A program made the position numbers and the translations under genes. A DNA stretch of 64,000 nt from Phascolarctos cinereus (Eukaryota > Chordata > Mammalia > Diprotodontia > Phascolarctidae): the NCBI RefSeq assembly GCF_002099425.1, contig NW_018344253.1:868001-932000 (forward strand), given 5' to 3'. Positions 23,376 to 34,214 of this stretch are shown one piece after another. The notes under the pieces are model-generated. The model ran no database searches and was not told the DNA's origin. It saw nothing but the letters and a program-made list of their open reading frames with translations. The first letter of the stretch is position 1. Every line of letters starts with the position of its first letter.

Positions 23376-23539
23376 GTAGTCAGATGAAAATTTATATTTC
23401 TGAAATAATATATTTTTAAATGAAAAAAGTTTAATAAATTGATCCTATGATTTAAAAAATCTAGCAAGCAAATACCCCAAGAACAAACACAAAAATTTTA
23501 ATATCCAGAGGAAAAATTGATGAAACAAAAAATAAAGAG

Positions 23540-24300
23540 TACTGATAAGCAAGTGCTTTAAAAAAAAAACCCAAAAAACCCCAACAAAATCAATAAGCCA
23601 CTAGCTAATTTAATTAAAAAAATAGATCAGAAAGTCAAACTGCCAAAATAAAAAAAAAATTAACAAGGCAAATTCACAAGTAATAGAGGGAAAATAAATG
23701 GATTACCTGAAACTATTACACACAATTATATGCTAGGAAAACTGAGAACTTAAATGGATGACTACCCACATACATATTAAATACTCAGATTAAGAAAATA
23801 AGAAACTGTGATCCAATCTCCAAAACAGAAATCTAGTAAGCCATGAAAGAACTATTAAAAGGGGAAATAATACCCTGATCTAGATGGATTTTCATTTTAA
23901 TCCTATAAAATATTTAAAGAATACTTAATATCTATGTTATTTAAATTGTTCTCAGTAATTGAGAAAGAAGGCATTCTATCAAATTCCTTTTGAGAGACTA
24001 GTATAGTCCTCATGTCCAAACTAGGAAGGAATAAGGCAGAAAAAGAAAACTACGGATTAATAACACTAAGAAATACTGATGCAAACATTTTAAATAAAGG
24101 TTTGACAAAGAGACTACAGCTACATATCCTAAAAATTATTCATCATGACCAAGTTGTGCTTATACAAGCGAAGGTTGAACATCAATTACTTAATATAATC
24201 AATCATACATTCTTAATAACAACTATTTTAGTAGATGCAGAAAAAGTTTTTGACAAAATAGAGCAATCCCCTTACTGCCTTAAATCAGACTATGCCCAAT
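23540..24300 (+). mobile_element. L1 ORF2 reverse-transcriptase remnant
   Basis: With stops and frame changes, it reads L1 RT blocks: 'FKLFSVIEKEGILSNSF', then MSKLGRNKAEKENYGLITLR, 'ANILNKGLTKRLQ', 'IIHHDQVVLIQAKVE' and 'VDAEKVFDKIEQ'. It is old. Confidence 0.85.
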
Positions 24301-24414
24301 AGGAGCTATGACAATCAACTCTAAAACAAATGATAATAAAATGATCATACTATTTAAATTAATATACAAATTTAGTAGAATACTAATCAAAACATCAAGA
24401 AATTGCTTTGTGGA

Positions 24415-24550
24415 ATCATTTATTAATCAACAAGTATTTATTAAGCACCTACTATGTGCCAGACAATATTCTAGAGATACAAAGATAAAAATGAAATAAC
24501 TGCTCACAAGGAGCTCACATTCTAAAAGGGGAGGCAAGCAGTACATATCG
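24415..24550 (-). mobile_element. MIR/L2-derived repeat
   Basis: 'AAGTATTTATTAAGCACCTA', 'CTATGTGCCAGACAATATTC' and 'AAGGAGCTCACATTCTAAAA' form a very common mammalian repeat module. Confidence 0.65.
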
Positions 24551-24619
24551 AAAACCTATAGAACATAATTATAAATGTAACAAGAGGCTAGTACATATAG
24601 AGACCCCATCAGCTTTCTA

Positions 24620-24795
24620 AGAATGGCATTGCCATATGGAGGACTATAGGGAGTTGCTTCCTGGAGAATTAGGATGACATGTAAAGAAAGTGACTTGGAG
24701 AGACTGGAACATGCATAGACATTCTATAGCAGGTTCCAGTTGGCCCGTCACATGGATGGGAGAAGCTTTTTTCCATTGGCTGTGTAGCAAGAACT
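24620..24795. repeat. Dispersed repeat family B, copy 2
   Basis: Counterpart of 15125-15300. It contains CTTGGAGAGACTGG and GGTTCCAGTTGGCCCGTCAC. Confidence 0.6.
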
Positions 24796-24799
24796 GTAA

Positions 24800-25600
24800 A
24801 CATGCAATAGTCCAGGTACAATAGTGCATTGTTGATGGAGCTATAAATTGGTCCAATAATACGGGAAAGAAATTTAGAACTATGCACAGAAAGTTACCAA
24901 AATGTGCATACCTTTTGACCCAGTTATACTGCTACTAGACCTATGCCCCGAAGAAATCGAGGAAAAAAGGGAAAGGATCTATAGGTAAACAAATAAATTA
25001 TAGACATTCCCTTCATGACAGCCCCAAATTGAAAAGTACATGAGGGATTTCCTACTAAAGAATGGCTAAGTAAATTGTGGTATATGGATATAATGAAATA
25101 TTATTGTGCCATAAGAAATTATGAAATGGTGCTTGCCTTGGCAGCGCATATACTAAGGTTGGAACAATACAGAGAAGATTAGCATGGCCCTTGAGCAAGG
25201 ATAACACTCAAATTCGTGAAGTGTTCTATATTAAAAAAAAAAAAAGAAATAAAAAAAAAAAATTATGAAATAGGCAATTTCAGAGGAAACTGGGAATACC
25301 TTTATGAACTGATGAAATCAAAGTGAGCAGAAGTAAAATAATTTATACAGTAATAACATTATAGAGAAAAACAACTCTAAAAGCCTTTAGATATCTGATC
25401 AATGCAATGATTAACTGCAAGAATGAAGATAAAATACGACACATCTCTGACAGAGAAGTGATGAACTTAAAATACAGGATTTTTGAACAAAGCTAAAATG
25501 AGAATTTATTACTGGACTATGTAGATACATATTGGGGAATTTGCTTTTCTGATTTAAAAAAATGCTCAATGGCAGGGAGAGGAAGGGGGAAACAGATTAA
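24800..25600 (+). mobile_element. Older L1 3' fragment carrying a U6 pseudogene
   Basis: 'AATTTAGAACTATGCACAGA', 'TACCTTTTGACCCAGTTATA' and 'GAAATATTATTGTGCCATAA' are L1 ORF2 3' sequence. The 3' UTR has 'CTGACAGAGAAGTGATGAAC', unlike the younger L1s and shared with 33300-33715 and 49620-50120. It is interrupted at 25129-25259. Confidence 0.75.
25129..25232 (+). pseudogene. U6 snRNA retropseudogene
   Basis: It starts GTGCTTGCCTTGGCAGC and continues ATACTAAGGTTGGAACAATA, CAGAGAAGATTAGCATGGCC and CAAATTCGTGAAG, the whole U6 spliceosomal RNA with scattered substitutions. It ends in A-rich sequence (25233-25259) instead of the T-run pol III terminator. An exact duplication AAATTATGAAAT flanks it (25116-25127, 25260-25271). 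It was therefore L1-mobilised and is presumably not expressed. Confidence 0.95.
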
Positions 25601-25607
25601 TTATTTG

Positions 25608-25633
25608 AAAGAAAGAAGAAAGAAAGAAAGAAA
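25608..25633. repeat. (GAAA)n microsatellite
   Basis: About six AAAG/GAAA units at the tail of the older L1. Confidence 0.8.
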
Positions 25634-25639
25634 AACTAT

Positions 25640-26390
25640 TTTTTAAAATAACCCAGGTGAGAGGTGATAGAATCCTGAATTAAGGTGGTAGCTATGTGAA
25701 TGGAGCAAAGGAGTTTGACAAAAGAGATGTATGAAAGTAGAAACAGCAAAATTTGGCAATTGATTGGATATATAGGGTGAAGGAGAATGAGGAATCTACA
25801 AAAATGCCAAGGTTATGAATGTGGGAAATTGGAATGATGGTGGTGTCTTTGAAAGAAATCAAGAAGTTTGGAAGAAAGGGCGGTTTAGGGGGAAAGACAA
25901 TGGGTTCGGTGTTGGCAAAATAACAACAAAACTCATTGGGAGAAAGAAAAGTTCAAGCATTTCGATGGAAGAAATGAAAAAGTTATAAATTAAGGGGGCA
26001 TACCATTAACATTTCAAGTTATATCATAAAGCAGCAATCAACCAATCTTTTTGGTACTGGTTTAAAAATAAAACACTAGAAAATTAGAAAAGTGGAACAG
26101 TTTAACAAATAAGATCTAGAAACAAATAAACACAGTAGTTTAACATTCAATAAATCACCAGATAAATATTACAGAAGGAAGGGTTCCCTATTCAGGAGGA
26201 ACTGCTTGGAAAACTAGAAAGGAGCATGGAAAAAATCAGGTTTTAACAAGAACCTTACATAATTCAGCAGAATAATCTCCAAAATAGATTAGCAGTATAA
26301 GAGAGCATATAAAAAATTCCAGAAGAAAACAAAATATACCTATCTTTTTAAAGTTATAAGTGTGAGTAAAAGTCTTTCCAAAATTATCAA
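25640..26390. repeat. Ancient mammalian-type repeat, then unclassified AT-rich sequence
   Basis: 25640-25935 has the familiar but unnamed module 'GAAACAGCAAAATTTGGCAA', 'AATGCCAAGGTTATGAATGT', 'GGGGGAAAGACAATGGGTTC'. The remainder shows no clear family. Confidence 0.4.
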
Positions 26391-27224
26391 TGCCTTTTGT
26401 TTTTACATTAGTCATTTCTTTTTTAATAGTTAATTATTTTATTTTTCAAGTAAGAATTGTTTTATTCATCAGTATCTCTCCCTCCTACTATCCTTCCCTT
26501 CATTGGAATTTTTTTTTAAAAGCAAACAAACCCAAAAAACAGATCCCTTCATACCTATCTACACAGTCCAGCAAAATAAATTCCCATATTGGCCACGTGC
26601 AAAAATATGTATTACTTTCTGCATTTTGAGTTCATCACCTCTCTTTCAGAAAACGTTTATCTCTATTAAGCATGTTTTATCTTCATTCTTTTGGACTTAT
26701 GGCTTATCAGTGCATTGATCAGAGTTCAGTCTTTTAGAGTTCTTTTTCCTTAATAATGTTACTATTGTATAAATTGTTCTAGTTCTGTCCATTTTGATTT
26801 GCATCAGTTCATAAAATTGTTTCCAGTTTGCTCTGAAATTATCCATTTGATCATTTCTTATGATACGATAATTATCCATTATATTAACATGCCATAATTT
26901 GTTTAGCCATTCCTCAATTGGAGGGAGGACACACCCTTAGATTTCTTTAGAGTGTAGACCTGGTAGTACAGCTGGGTCAAGGGTTATGCACAGTCTGGTA
27001 ACTTTCTGGGCAAGTTCCAAATTGTTTTCCAGAATGGCTAGAAAAGTATTCTAGTGTCTTTGTTTTCCCACGATCTCTCTGAAATTTGTTATTTTTTATA
27101 GTCTGATAGGTGTGACATAGAACCTCAAAATTGCTTTACTGCATTTCTGTAATTATTATTGATTTAGAACATTTTTTCACATGATTGTTGAGAGTTTGGA
27201 TTTCTTCCTTTGAAAATAACTGTT

Positions 27225-28258
27225 CTCACACCTATCAGATTGGCTAACATGACAAAACAGGAAAATGATAAATGTTAGAGAAGATGTGGGAAAATTGGAA
27301 CACTAATGCATTGTTGGTGGAGTTCTGAACTGATCCAACCATTCTGGAGAGCAATTTGGAACTATGCCCAAAGGGCTATAAAATTGTGCATACCTTTTGA
27401 CCCAGCAATACCACTTTTAGGCCTGTATCCCAAAGAAATCATAAAAACAGGAAAAGGACCCACATGTACAAAAATATTTATAGTAGCTTTTTTTGTGGTG
27501 GCCAAGAATTAGAAATTAAGTGGATGTCCATCAATTGGAGAATGGCTGAATAAGCTGTGCTATATAAATTTCTTTTTTTGGTTAGGCATTGGGGTTAAGT
27601 GACTTGTCCAGGGTCACACAGCTAGTAAGTGTTATGTGTCTGAGGCCAGATTTGAACGCAGGTCCTCCTGACTCCAGGGCCGGTGCTCTATCCACTGTGC
27701 CATCTAGCTGCCCCTTGTGCTATATAAATTTAATGGGATACTATTGTGCTATAAGAAATGATGAGCAGGTGGACTTCAGAAAAACTGGAAAGATTTGTAT
27801 GGTCTGATGCTGAGTGAAGTGAGCAGAACCAGGAGAACGTCGTACACAGTTAACAGCCACACTGTGCGATGACTGACTTTGATAGACTTGGCTCTTCTCA
27901 GAAACACAAGTATCTAAGACAACTCCAAAAGACTAATGATAGAAAATGCTGTCCACATCCAGAGAAAGAACTATGGATATAAATGGAAGCCTACTATTTG
28001 CTCTCCTTTTCTTTTCTTGTTTTGTTTTGATTCTTCTTTCTTGTGGTTCCTCCCATTGGTTCTAATTCTTCTTTACATCATGACTAATGTGAAAATAAGC
28101 TTCATATGAACATATAAGTAGAGTCTATAACAGAATGCATGCTGTCTTGGGGAGGGAGGAGGAGGAGAGGGAGAAAATTTGAAACTCAAAATCTTATGGA
28201 AGTGAACATTAAAAACTAAAAATAAAATATTTGAGAAGTTAGAAAAATAAAATTAAAA
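27225..28258 (+). mobile_element. 5'-truncated L1 inside the antisense L1
   Basis: It begins TCACACCTATCAGATTGGCT, encodes CIPFDPAIPLLGLYPKEIIK and FIVAFFVVAKN, and ends with the standard 3' UTR and AAAACTAAAAATAAA. It is interrupted by a SINE at 27572-27715. Confidence 0.85.
27572..27715 (-). mobile_element. tRNA-related SINE (WSINE1-like), antisense
   Basis: Inserted in the L1 with an exact 16-bp duplication TGTGCTATATAAATTT (27556-27571, 27716-27731). It ends CATCTAGCTGCCCC. Confidence 0.93.
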
Positions 28259-28502
28259 AAGAAATGAGACCTTTATCAGAGAAATTTTGTTGCAAAGACT
28301 TTTTTGCCCAGTTACCTGTTTGTGCAAAAACTTTTTAACTTTATATAATCAAAATTGATTGTTTTATGGTGTACGATATTCTCTATCTCTTGATTAGTTA
28401 TGATTTAATCCAGTTTTCCCAGCCGTTTTTGTCAAATAGAGAATTTTGCTGGCAAGATATTCCACAATTATCAAATTTATTTCTCTTCCACACTTGAGTG
28501 TG

Positions 28503-28925
28503 CTCTGACTCTGTCTCTGTGTGTCTCTTTCTCTGTCTCTTGTCCCTCTCTCTCTCTCTGTCTCTATCTCTCTGTCTCTGTCTCTGACTCTGTCTCTCTG
28601 TCTCTCTCTCTCACTGAGTAATGAAATACATAAATCAGCAATGCAATGGTTAGCCACCTTTATCTTACCTAAGCAAGAGGTTAGTGGTGTCACCACATTG
28701 AGGCAATTCCCCCCCCCACGCCCCCCGGGGAACTCCCTCCTTCCTGGGCCCCTCTTATCCTGCTTATTCCCCTCCCAGCTCTTGCACGGCATCAGCTGCC
28801 CACTTCCTTAAGTTTTGGGTTGTGGGTCTTTTTTACCAGTCCTTTGAGTCAGGCAAATTCCCATGGCACCAAATAGGAGAATAATATTGAATATATATAT
28901 ATGTATATATATATGATATATTAAT
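28503..28925. repeat. (TCTG/TCTC)n and (TA)n microsatellites
   Basis: A pyrimidine microsatellite covers about 28503-28613 and a TA-rich run covers about 28895-28925. The poly-Ser/Leu frames across the first are artefacts of the repeat. Confidence 0.85.
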
Positions 28926-28964
28926 ATTTATATATGTTACATTTACTTAAATGTGTTTGTGTTA

Positions 28965-29362
28965 TTTTCCCCAATAGAATATAAATGCCTTGAGGGCAAG
29001 GACTATTTCATTTTTGTCTTTGTATCCCTGGCACCTAGCACAGTATCTGGCACATTTGTCGTTTTTATTGACAACCAGTCGTTTCAGTCCTACCTGACTT
29101 TTCATGACCCCATTTGGGGTTTTCTTGGCAAAGATACTACAGCGGTTTGTCATTTTCTCCTCCAGTTCATTTTACAGATAAGGAAACTCAGGCAAACAGG
29201 GTTAAATGACTCGCCCAGGGTCACATAGCTAGTAAGTATCTAAGGCCATATTTGAACTCAGGTCTTCCTGACTTCAGATCCAAAGCTCTGTCCACTGCTC
29301 CACCTAGTTGCCCTGTCTGGCACACAGTAGGTGCTTAATAAATACTTGTTGCCTGACTTGTT
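28965..29362 (+). mobile_element. L2 3' end split by a SINE
   Basis: 28965-29054 ('AATGCCTTGAGGGCAAGGAC', 'CACCTAGCACAGTATCTGG') resumes at 29325 with 'CAGTAGGTGCTTAATAAATA'. This is the standard L2 3' terminus. Confidence 0.8.
29055..29315 (-). mobile_element. MAR1-type SINE, antisense
   Basis: It contains 'CATTTGGGGTTTTCTTGGCA' and ends CACCTAGTTGCCC. The exact duplication TCTGGCACA lies at 29046-29054 and 29316-29324. Confidence 0.92.
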
Positions 29363-29399
29363 GCATGATATGATTGGCATGTCCTTGGTATCCACTGCT

Positions 29400-30410
29400 A
29401 AATATCTTGTCTTTAGGGATTAGGGGATCTGGAGTAAGCTCAACTGGTATTAATCAAAGGGGCAGCTCATAGCTTTATCATTGCTCCCTCCCCCAATATA
29501 GAGAATACTGTGTCTGGGCCCTGTAACAATATGTCAAGATGCCAGACCAACAAAGACACCTGTGAAAACCCTCCATTCACCACAATTAAGACCTAAGTGG
29601 GAAAAGACCCAGGAGCCCCTACACTGTGGGACCTGCAGCTGCACTGTTTCTCCCAACCTCAACTGGCCTGTTTGCCTACACTTTGCTTACCTCCCACTGT
29701 CACCACATGTTCTGCTCACTGCCATGTATAAGCTGGTAAAATCAATGGCTCCAGTAAATATCTATTTAGCTGCAACCCCTGAGAGGAGAGTCAGCCAAAT
29801 CAGCCCTCCGCTGAAGTCCAGCTGTTCCTGGTGTGGCTGGAGAGTCCTCAGGGAATTTTACCTACGCATCCCAGAGTGCTATCCGTGCCTTCTCGGCCTC
29901 CAGAGAACCATTCTCCCTACTATACTGACCTAGGCAGTCAATGATGGGACAGTGTGTCTTTGGGTAGTGGTGGCCCAATCACCATGACTGGGGTTCAGAG
30001 TCAAGACTTCAGTCTCTGGAAGGAAAAGGAAGAGACCAAGGCCAGTTGGCAGTCCTAGATGAACTGAAGGACTAGACAGAGAACTTAAATATGGCAGGAT
30101 GAAAAAGGGACCCATGTTCTAGCACTGGAGTACAAGGCAGTTGCTCAGTCGTGAGAAATAAGATAAAATCTTCAATTATTTAAACTGGAGCACAAAGTCA
30201 GAGAAGGACCACACTGGATGCCAAGGACCCTAACCCAAAATCCTGGGATTCTTGTATTCCCCTGCTTGGAGGCTGAATTTGTCCCTGAGGCAGGACTGAG
30301 TCTGAAGGTGGGATTAAATGATTCTACCCTGATGTCTGAGGGAATGCAATAACAAAGAGGTACAACAGTTGTTCTATCTTCTGCCGCTATTCAAGTAGAT
30401 ACTCTTTTTT
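29400..30410. other. No gene recognised
   Basis: About 1 kb without a recognised repeat or gene. A 123-codon open frame at 29562-29933 has no motif, splice support or recognisable family and may be chance. Confidence 0.5.
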
Positions 30411-30419
30411 TCCCTTGGA

Positions 30420-31020
30420 ATTGTGTAATGATCTCCTGACAGTTCTTCCCACTTTCAGTTCCTTCTTCCTCTAATCTAACCTTCATATCATTGCACAATC
30501 ATCTTCCACATACACAGTTCTGATCACACTACTCCCTTTCTCAAGTCACTCTGAGAACAACCTATTGCTGACCAAATCAATGTCAGACTCCTTGTCTTGG
30601 CATTCATATGTCTCTCCAGTCTAGTGCCACCTTTCCTCATACTTCACCAGTCCATGTGTCCCACACTGCCAAATTAGACTATTCATTGTCCTCTGAAACC
30701 TCCTACTTCTATGACTGTGCTCACATAATTGCCGGAAATGTTCTCCTCCGATCTCTGCCTGTTGAATTTCAGCCCTTTCTTCAAGACCCAGCGCAAATGT
30801 CACCTCCTCCTTAAAATTTTTTGTAATTTCCCCTCTCCTCCATCTCATGGCCAACAGTGATCTACCTTTATTATGTTCTCTTTTAACACCACACAAAATA
30901 TGTAAGTTCCCTGAAGGCAGATGGCTTTTCCTATTGATTTAAACATATCTCCCCTTCTTCTCCCCCTCTTGCTCACCTGACACAATTCCTTGCACATAGG
31001 AGGTGCTTAGTATGATTTCA
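30420..31020 (+). mobile_element. L2-like LINE 3' remnant
   Basis: 'CTGATCACACTACTCCCTTT', 'GTCTTGGCATTCATATGTCT', 'TTCAAGACCCAGCGCAAATG' and 'TTCCCTGAAGGCAGATGGC' follow the order of an L2 3' region. Confidence 0.65.
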
Positions 31021-31193
31021 GTTTAATCCAATTGAGTTAATTTGGACAGAATGGAATTGAACAAATGCTATAGGGGATATCTCACACAGGCAAAGGCAGG
31101 AATTCTAGGGAAATACCTAGGAATAGCACTAGGGGTAGGAACCCTCCTTTAACTCTTTCCCTTATCGCCTGTTGTGACCCCTATCCCAAAGGA

Positions 31194-31438
31194 GCTGTTG
31201 CTGTTCTGTTGTTTCTGACTCTTTGTGACCCCATTCAGGGTTTTCTTGGCAGAGATACTGGAGTGCTTTGCCATTTCCTTCTCCAGCTCATTTTGCAGAT
31301 AAGGAAACTGAGGTAAACACAATTAAGTGACTTGTCCAAGGTCACACAGCTAGTAAGTGTTTGAGGCCAGATTTGAACTCGGGAGTGTTCCTGATTCCAA
31401 GCCCAGTGCTCTATCCACTGAGCCACCCAGCTGCTCCT
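31194..31438 (-). mobile_element. MAR1-type SINE, antisense
   Basis: 'CTCTTTGTGACCCCATTCAG', 'CTGGAGTGCTTTGCCATTTC' and the end CCACCCAGCTGCTCC mark a full-length copy. Confidence 0.9.
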
Positions 31439-31711
31439 TCCCAAGGGAAGCTATGTGTAATGAAAGCAATGTAAATTCAAATCCCCATTCTGTCACTTAT
31501 TATTTTGGACAATTTTCTTTCCCCCTGAGCTCCTGTTTCTCCTGCAGGGATTTCTAACCCTCAAGAGATGTGCAAAGTTTATCAAGGGGGTATAGAGAAT
31601 ATATTGTAAATAACTATATTATTTTCTTGAAATATTCTAAAAGTGTTAGTGGAAAAAAATTTAGATTGGAGAGAGAACAACAAAGAAGTGAGGAAAAGGG
31701 AAGGGGAAAAG

Positions 31712-31962
31712 TATTTATTTATTATTATAAGTATTATGTGCCAAGCGCTTCAGAAATATTATCTCATTTGATCCTCACAACAACCCTTCAGGTAGGTGCT
31801 GTTATTATCCCCATTTTATAGCTGAGGAAACTGAGGCAAACAGTGATTAAATGTCTTGTCCAAGTTCACATAAAGAGCAAGTGCTTGAGGCCTGCTTTGA
31901 ACTCAGGTCTTTCTGACTTCAGGCCCCAGCACTCTATCCATTGTGCCACCACCTGCCTATAG
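31712..31962 (-). mobile_element. MIR, antisense
   Basis: 'TATTATGTGCCAAGCGCTTC', 'ATCCTCACAACAACCCTTCA' and 'GAGGAAACTGAGGCAAACAG' mark an almost complete antisense MIR. Confidence 0.85.
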
Positions 31963-32282
31963 GGTATGCCTGTGAGGAAAGGGTAAGAAAGAGAAAGACT
32001 ATAACAGTGAATCTAAAGATTTGAAAGAAAGAGTTGAAGCCATAGTACCTACTGACCAAAACCAAATGAAAGTGGTTTATACATAAAACCCTTACCATAT
32101 TATGCTAGAAAAAACCCCCAACAATAATGAGCCATTTAAAGACAAATTAATCCATCTTTTCAATAACCAGAAACTGAATTTATTTATAACCAAGTTAACA
32201 AAAGTTTTTTGTGTGCTCATGCAGAACCATATTCCAGTATTATTAAGTATGGTCACAAGGTTTGAATTCCATTTATAATTCT

Positions 32283-32995
32283 CAGTCCTATTGCAATAGC
32301 CTGCCACGAGCCTCTCCCTGTTGTGGCCCATCTTCCACTTGGTTCTCAAAAGTGCAGCTCTGACCACGTATGTCACCCTCCTACTCAATAAACTCTATGG
32401 GCTCCCTATCGTCTCCAAGATCAACCACAAAATCCTCTGTTTGGCATTCACAGCCCTTCATAATCTACTCCCCCACCCCACCCACTACCTTTCCAGTCTT
32501 CTTATACCTTACATCCCACATATACTCTCTGATCTAGTGACACTGCCCTCTTTATTGTTCCTTAAATAAGACTATCTCCTGACTGTGGGCATTTTCATTG
32601 GATGTCCCCCACACCCAGAATGCTCTGCCTCATCTTTCTTCCCTCCTGGCTTCCTTCCAATCATAGCTAAAATTCCATCTTCTATGAGAAGCCTTTTCTG
32701 ACCCTCCTTAATTTTAGTGCCTTCCCTCTGTTGACGACACATACATACACATACACACACATATACATATCTTGTCTGTTGATTATTTCCAATTTATCCT
32801 GTATATACACACATTTATATACATATTTATTTATCTATAGACAAACAAGATCTATCTATCTGTCTGTCTTTCTGTCCATTTTGTTTGTCTGTCTGTTGTT
32901 TCATTTTGTCTTGCTGATTAGATTGTGAGCTCCTTAAAAGTAGAGAATGGCTTTTGAGTTTCTTCGTATCCCCAGCACTTAACCCAGAATCCAAA
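32283..32995 (+). mobile_element. L2 LINE 3' region
   Basis: 'CTCTGACCACGTATGTCACC', 'AATCCTCTGTTTGGCATTCA', 'CACCCAGAATGCTCTGCC' and 'AGATTGTGAGCTCCTTAAAA' follow L2 order. An ACAC/ATAC microsatellite lies at about 32741-32770. Confidence 0.8.
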
Positions 32996-33299
32996 GCAAG
33001 AAGCACATTGGAAACTGAACATGATATATACTTGTATCGCTTTCAAAAACTATATAGTAGGAATAAAACTGTTGGTTGATAAGAAACAGAATCAGAGGCC
33101 TCATTAACTAATTTTGCCATGTTCTGATGAACACTGACAATTTTATGATACTAAAAATATTGTTACATAGCAAATAATGTTTCTCTGTAAAACATTCATT
33201 GATATCTCTATTTTAATTCTTATGTGCACATGTCTGGTAAACTCTAGAATGTTTATATTGAGCAGGTGATAAGAGCCAAGGGATACAAAGACCGAAAAG

Positions 33300-33715
33300 G
33301 GTTGGAAATTTTTGCTCTATAAAATGAGAGAGCTGATATAATGGAACACTGTAAAAAATTACAAATGGGATAGGTTCCGAGAAACCTAGGGAAGACTTGT
33401 ATGAAGTGATGTAGCAAAGCAAGTGGAACCCGGGGAACAATTTATGAAATAACAACGTTATAAAGACAAACATGACTTATCTCTGACCAACCCTGATTGC
33501 AGAGGACTGATGGTCAAGCACGATATCCTCCTTCTGACAGAGAAGTGATGGATTCAGGATGCAGTGTGAAAAACATTTTTAGGCATGGACAATGTGGGAA
33601 CTTTTTTTGTTTGACCTTGTATATTTGATACAAGGGCTTTGTTTTTCTTTGTTATTTTAAGTTGAGAGGGAGGGAGGGGAAAAATAAATGTCTGTTGAAA
33701 ATTAAAATAATTTTT
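33300..33715 (+). mobile_element. Older L1 3' end upstream of PTCRA
   Basis: 'GAAACCTAGGGAAGACTTGT', 'CTTCTGACAGAGAAGTGATG' and 'GACAATGTGGGAACTTTTTT' match the older L1 3' UTR type at 25400-25600 and 49860-50050. Its right edge is about 440 bp from the PTCRA start codon. Confidence 0.7.
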
Positions 33716-33777
33716 AAAAATTAATTTAATTAAAAACAAAATTTAAGAATTAATTTAATTTAATTTTTAAAAATTTA

Positions 33778-33842
33778 AATGCAGGAATTGGACTTCGATG
33801 AGGTCCCTTCCAGCTCCACATACTATTGACCTTATGATGTTG
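33778..33842 (+). mobile_element. CR1/L3-type 3' end
   Basis: 'GGACTTCGATGAGGTCCCTT' and 'CCAGCTCCACATACTATTGA' resemble the CR1/L3 3' module 'gaggtcccttccagctct'. Confidence 0.5.
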
Positions 33843-33844
33843 CA

Positions 33845-34156
33845 CATAATTTCCAGGAGGGAGAATCCGACATGGAAGAAATTGACCACTCAGACTAATT
33901 GGTGAGTTGCTAAGGGAGGCATTCCTACCCAGCATAGGAGACATTTCTCCCCAGGCACAGGATTAGGGAAAGGGTAGAGACAGATTAGAGGGAGGGGCTA
34001 ATCTAGTCCTGGGAAATATCTCTTGTCTTTGAGCAGCTTAGTTGCAGCTGGGTCTGTGGTGTGGAAGGCAGTTTTGTGGGCACCCGTGGCATGCCATCCT
34101 GCCTCCCACTTCTGAGGGAGCTACAGTTACAGTGTCTTTACCTCTCAAGCTGGGCC
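33845..34156 (+). promoter_or_regulatory. Presumed PTCRA promoter and 5' UTR
   Basis: This unique sequence before the PTCRA start contains an E-box CAGCTG (34045-34050), a RUNX-like TGTGGT (34055-34060) and an RBPJ core TGGGAA (34010-34015). PTCRA is a known Notch/RBPJ- and E-protein-driven gene. Motif occurrence alone is weak evidence, and no TATA box is seen. Confidence 0.45.
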
Positions 34157-34214
34157 ATGGTAAAGCCCTGGCTGCCGCTTCTCCTGATCCTGGAGACACC
34201 AGCTCTTCCCACAG
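34157..34214 (+). CDS. PTCRA: PTCRA exon 1 (signal peptide)
   Basis: GGGCCATGG gives a good Kozak context. The exon encodes the leader peptide and ends ACAG before donor GTGAGT at 34215. The ALPTG end matches the human leader. Confidence 0.93.

Larger units (their letters stand above)
26430..28480 (-). mobile_element. Old antisense L1, split by a sense L1
   Basis: 26430-27224 runs from L1 3' UTR back into ORF2 ('TTTGTTTAGCCATTCCTCAA', 'TCTTCCTTTGAAAATAACTG'). 28259-28480 continues further 5' in ORF2 ('TTTATCAGAGAAATTTTGTT', 'TGTGCAAAAACTTTTTAACT'), matching the reverse of 35660-35790. About 80-90 bp between the halves appear to be missing. Confidence 0.8.

Noticed and set aside
26430-28258. 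Twin-priming inversion of a single L1
   Set aside because: Both orientations contain the same 3' UTR and ORF2 end. Twin priming would give adjacent, non-overlapping segments, so these are two insertions.
28394-28811. Ser-Leu and Arg/Glu/Asp-rich frames
   Set aside because: They come from the TCTG/TCTC microsatellite; no other evidence of a gene.
29562-29933. A 123-codon open frame in unique sequence
   Set aside because: It has no recognisable domain, no splice context and composition like non-coding DNA; length alone is not sufficient.
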